DNA of 8,049 nt from Kiritimatiellia bacterium. GTDB lineage: Bacteria > Verrucomicrobiota > Kiritimatiellia > CAIQIC01 > Lenti-01. The stretch spans positions 1 to 8,049 of the forward strand of contig JAHDSS010000372.1 of NCBI GenBank assembly GCA_018432565.1, written 5' to 3'. The number at the start of each line of letters is the position of its first letter. Positions within the stretch are counted from its first letter, which is position 1. The translations under genes and the position numbers were made by a program. The notes under the pieces were generated by a model. It was not told where the DNA came from, did not search any database, and was given only the letters and a program-made list of their open reading frames with translations. Below are positions 5,801 through 8,049 of this stretch, one piece after another.

Positions 5801-8049
5801 GGCGAACCGGCTCTCGCCGCCGCCTTCGCCGCCGCCCCCGCCCTTCTGCCGGACACGCCCCCGCCCCCCGTTCTGCTCGCCCTCTGCGGCGCGTGGTTCC
5901 TGTCTCCCGTCGCCGCCTGGACCATCAGCGTCACCCGCCCCCCCCGCGGCAACCCGCTCAACGCCGTCCAGCGCCGCTTCCTGCGCCGCATCGCCCGCCG
6001 CACCTGGGCATTCTTCGATCATTTCACCGGCCCCGGCTCCCACTGGCTCCCCCCCGACAACTTCCAGGAATCCCCCGAAGCCGCCGCCCACCGCACCTCG
6101 CCCACCAACATCGGCATGGCTCTTGCCGGCACCCTCGCCGCCGCCGACTTCGGCTATCTCTCCCCCGGACGCCTCGCCGCCCGCATCCGGAACACCTTCG
6201 AAACTCTCGATCGCCTCGAACGCTACCGCGGGCACTTCTACAACTGGTACGACACCCGCTCCCTCAAGCCTCTCCACCCGCTCTATGTCTCCACCGTGGA
6301 CAGCGGCAACCTCACCGGCATGCTCATCGTTCTCCGCGCCGGCCTCGCCGAATCGATCGACGCCCCCGTCCTCCCCCCCGCCTGGCGCGACGGCCTCGCC
6401 GATACCGCCGATGTCCTCCTCGAAGAACTCCACGCCGCCGCACGCCGCCGCTCCCTCGATGCCGCCGCCATCCAGCGCGCCCGCCGCGCCGTGCAGGCCT
6501 GGCGCGGCGCCCTCGCCGACGCCCCCCCCTCCCTGCGCGACAGCCTCCGCCTGCTCGATACCCTGGCCGCCGACGCCGCGGCGCTGGCCGACACCCTCGC
6601 CCCCGATCCCGAAACCGCCTTCTGGCGCGACGCCCTCCAGGCCCAGCTCGACGACTTCGCCGGCGAACTGCGCCGCTTCGCCCCCTGGGCCGACGACGAT
6701 CCCTCCGCGCTGCCCGACGCCGCCCGCCGCGAGCTCGACACCCTCCCCGCCCTGCGCGCCCTCGCCACCCTCCACCAGCGGCGCGATGCCCTCCTGCCCC
6801 CGGGCACCCCCGGCGAATCCCGATGGGCCGACCACTTCCGCCTCGCCAGCGAACGCGCCGCCGAACGCATCGCCGCCCTCCAGGCCCTCCGCGACCAGTG
6901 CGCCGAACTCGCCGACAACGATCTCGATTTCCTCTACGACGCCAAACGCCACCTCCTCTCCATCGGCTACAACCTCGAATCCCACGTCCGCGACCCCGGC
7001 TACTACGACCTGCTCGCCTCCGAATGCCGCCTCGCCAGCTTCGTCGGCGTCGCCCGCGGTCAGCTCCCCCTCGAACACTGGTTCCACCTCGGCCGCCGCC
7101 TCGCCCCCGGCGGCGGCGCCCCCGTCCTCGCCTCCTGGAGCGGCTCCATGTTCGAGTACCTCATGCCCATGCTCGTCATGCCCTCCTACGCCGGCACCCT
7201 CCTGCACGAAACCTGCCGCGAATCCGTCCGCCGCCAGATCCGCTACGCCCGACGCGCCGGCATCCCCTGGGGCATCTCCGAATCCGGCTACAACCAGGTC
7301 GACGCCCATCGCGTCTACCAGTACCGCCCCTTCGGCATTCCCACCCTCGGCATGAAACGCGGCCTCGCCGACGACCTCGTCATGGCCCCCTACGCCGCCG
7401 CCATGGCCCTCATGGTCGCCCCCCGCCCCGCCGCCCGCAACCTCCGCCGCCTCGCCGCCGACGGCGCCGTCGGACGCTTCGGCCTCTACGAAGCCATCGA
7501 CCACACCCCCGCCCGCATCCCCGCCGGCGAACCCTTCGCCATCGTCCGCTCCTGGATGGCCCACCACAGCGGCATGAGCCTGCTCGCCCTCGACCACCTG
7601 CTCCTCGGCCAGCCCATGCCCCGCCGCTTCATGGCCGACCCCCACCTCCAGTCCTGCCTACTCCTCCTCCAGGAACGCATCCCCCTCGCCCGCCCTCGCG
7701 TCCGCGCCACCGCCGCCGTCGCCGAAACCGCCGGCGGCCGCTCCGACGACTCCTTCCAGGCCATGTACCGCGTCTTCGACACCCCCGACACCCCCGTCCC
7801 CGAAGTCCACCTCCTCACCAACGGCGCCTACCATGTCATGGTCACCAACGCCGGCGCCGGCTACTCCCGATGGAACGACATCGACCTCACCCGCTGGCGC
7901 GAAGACGCCGCCCGGGACGCCCACGGCTTCTTCTTCTTCCTGCGCGAAGTGGACACCGACCGCGCCTGGTCCCCCGCCTGCCAGCCCCTCGCCCCCGACT
8001 TCGACCGCTACGAAGCCGTCTTCTCCCAGGGCACCGCCGAATTCAACTC
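2867..8049 (+). CDS. ndvB: Cyclic beta-1,2-glucan synthase (NdvB/ChvB/Cgs family), 3' end outside window
   Basis: A stop-free frame of 1727 codons runs off the right edge; full-length relatives have about 2,800 residues. These large inner-membrane enzymes make cyclic beta-1,2-glucan from UDP-glucose. Residues 1-440 are the soluble N-terminal region (LFGVNQLENYAKILARNH near 60 is family-like). Membrane segments lie near 443-469, 472-499, 852-872, 876-897 and 1002-1023, with a weak one near 980-996. The GT84 glucosyltransferase has IVVVPTF (522-528), DTDT (660-663, the DxD) and RWTRGDWQ (808-815). The GH189-type transglycosylase region, which closes the ring, has GPGSHWLPPDN (1055), RTSPTNIGM (1076-1084), WSGSMFEYLMP with E1430 (1424-1434), WGISESGY with E1472, and WMAHHSGMS (1563). 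The GH94 domain, thought to set chain length, begins near 1646 (TNGAYHVMVT, SRWNDIDLTRW) and is cut. No frameshift or missing key residue is seen. The start could also be the in-frame ATG at 2834 (11 residues longer, with TGAGGA before it). No exporter gene is present. Confidence 0.95.
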   Translation, partial: MLKTSKKPVASKSPVRRHRNGEPSIWKRLRLKGWIHKARAARPDLQPPSPDEMTLRAELFGVNQLENYAKILARNHQVEVVRKPEKLLHQLSRSADEIHRCHEIIAESVRRGSRIAPAAEWLLDNYHLIQEQIELARVHLPPGYSRELPRLTAGPRRGFPRIYDVVMELVRHSDGQVDPDNLSHFIRAYQTVHPLSLGELWAVPIMLRLSLIENLHLVAQRIAWRRSQRDAALVWANRFLQVVESNPRQFVTTLGDFVRAAPALTPPFVSELVANIDGVNPALGLALNWIEQELAEHGQSIDHTQQGENQAQAANHVTTGNSITSMRALAAVDWKEFVESLSATEAILRRDPTGVHPLMDFRTRNRYRTQVEKLARHARRSEVDVAETVVAMAAERRQAGADRRECHVGYFLVDAGRRDLERRLRCPIPVFRRLGRFLKRRPLALYLTAFVSLTALLTLPFAALLACALPSWGGALLLAVTAFALTRPALSIVNWLLTICVPPDSLPSLDFDKGLPDDQRTIVVVPTFLGPPAASARLLEDLEIRFLANPIPNLQFALLTDFPDADTETLPADRAWIDAAAQGIRRLNRRHAPDGEPRFFLLHRPRTWNPAEGKWMGRERKRGKLDDFNRLVVEGRTDAFALIEGDPARLRDMRYAITLDTDTQLPPGSAARLAGAMAHLLNRPGLDPASRLVTSGYAILQPRLAVSLTSARQSFFSRLLAGEVGIDPYTREVANVYQDFFGRGQFVGKGIYDIHAFHAATRDRFPDNRILSHDLIEGCHARCGFLSDVELVENEPSRYLVDVNRRHRWTRGDWQIASWLLPRVPAPDGRRVPNPLGRLARWMIFDNLRRSLLPLAWLLALGGAALAAPAAAPFWIGGLLVAFVLPAALRSGRALLLKGRQVPLTVHLRKAAAAEARGWALDLLELLFTPHHALVYLDAIVRVFIRLHTGRHLLEWQTASHTEKTARTSLPHVLYKMAGEPALAAAFAAAPALLPDTPPPPVLLALCGAWFLSPVAAWTISVTRPPRGNPLNAVQRRFLRRIARRTWAFFDHFTGPGSHWLPPDNFQESPEAAAHRTSPTNIGMALAGTLAAADFGYLSPGRLAARIRNTFETLDRLERYRGHFYNWYDTRSLKPLHPLYVSTVDSGNLTGMLIVLRAGLAESIDAPVLPPAWRDGLADTADVLLEELHAAARRRSLDAAAIQRARRAVQAWRGALADAPPSLRDSLRLLDTLAADAAALADTLAPDPETAFWRDALQAQLDDFAGELRRFAPWADDDPSALPDAARRELDTLPALRALATLHQRRDALLPPGTPGESRWADHFRLASERAAERIAALQALRDQCAELADNDLDFLYDAKRHLLSIGYNLESHVRDPGYYDLLASECRLASFVGVARGQLPLEHWFHLGRRLAPGGGAPVLASWSGSMFEYLMPMLVMPSYAGTLLHETCRESVRRQIRYARRAGIPWGISESGYNQVDAHRVYQYRPFGIPTLGMKRGLADDLVMAPYAAAMALMVAPRPAARNLRRLAADGAVGRFGLYEAIDHTPARIPAGEPFAIVRSWMAHHSGMSLLALDHLLLGQPMPRRFMADPHLQSCLLLLQERIPLARPRVRATAAVAETAGGRSDDSFQAMYRVFDTPDTPVPEVHLLTNGAYHVMVTNAGAGYSRWNDIDLTRWREDAARDAHGFFFFLREVDTDRAWSPACQPLAPDFDRYEAVFSQGTAEFN

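Noticed and set aside
5463..7355. A 630-codon + strand frame inside the glucan synthase
   Set aside because: Ser/Pro/Ala low-complexity shadow of the GH189-type region.
2750..7645. A 1631-codon open frame on the minus strand, antisense to the glucan synthase
   Set aside because: Its composition is an extreme Gly/Ala/Glu/Val mix, as expected from the complement of NNC-rich codons. It shows no domain motif, and the + strand frame carries unmistakable family motifs along its whole length.

Overview
The window is a GC-rich bacterial segment with every recognisable gene on the + strand. Coding sequence is strongly C-rich, with C-ending codons preferred. The organism cannot be named from 8 kb. The composition, a bacterial chalcone isomerase-like protein, a cyclic beta-glucan synthase and a degenerate 9-bp tandem repeat of the 'ccatccgtg' type (from memory, common in intergenic DNA of the Planctomycetota/Verrucomicrobiota group) point weakly to that superphylum. 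A proteobacterium is not excluded.

Layout: (1) 2-214 is the C-terminal end of an alpha/beta-hydrolase cut by the left edge. (2) 248-2488 is a tight three-gene set: a 153-aa helical/coiled-coil protein of unknown function, a GT4-type glycosyltransferase overlapping it by 11 bases, and a secreted chalcone isomerase-like protein overlapping the glycosyltransferase by 4 bases (ATGA). (3) 2489-2866 is a 378-bp intergenic region. It holds a weak terminator-like hairpin, a minus-strand fragment matching the 3' half of a tRNA (tRNA-Arg-like), nested inverted repeats, three 9-bp tandem repeats, and a promoter-like sequence with a perfect inverted repeat between its -35 and -10 elements. (4) 2867 to the right edge is one uninterrupted reading frame of at least 1727 codons. 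It encodes most of a cyclic beta-1,2-glucan synthase (NdvB/ChvB/Cgs family): N-terminal region, membrane segments, GT84 glucosyltransferase, GH189-type transglycosylase domain and the first part of the C-terminal GH94 domain. Roughly the last 1,100 residues expected for the family lie outside the window.

The common theme is surface or periplasmic carbohydrate synthesis. The glycosyltransferase set probably contributes to a glycan or glycoconjugate. The glucan synthase would make beta-1,2-glucan in the cytoplasm and at the inner membrane, for osmotic adaptation or host and surface interactions. No glucan exporter (NdvA/ChvA-like) is seen. There is no direct evidence that the two units share a pathway.

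I did not find a clearly new multi-gene system. The points most worth checking are the tRNA 3' fragment (possible integration footprint), the matching leaderless-type promoter arrangement before two gene starts, the palindrome inside the glucan synthase promoter, and the unexplained pairing of a glycosyltransferase with a chalcone isomerase-like protein.
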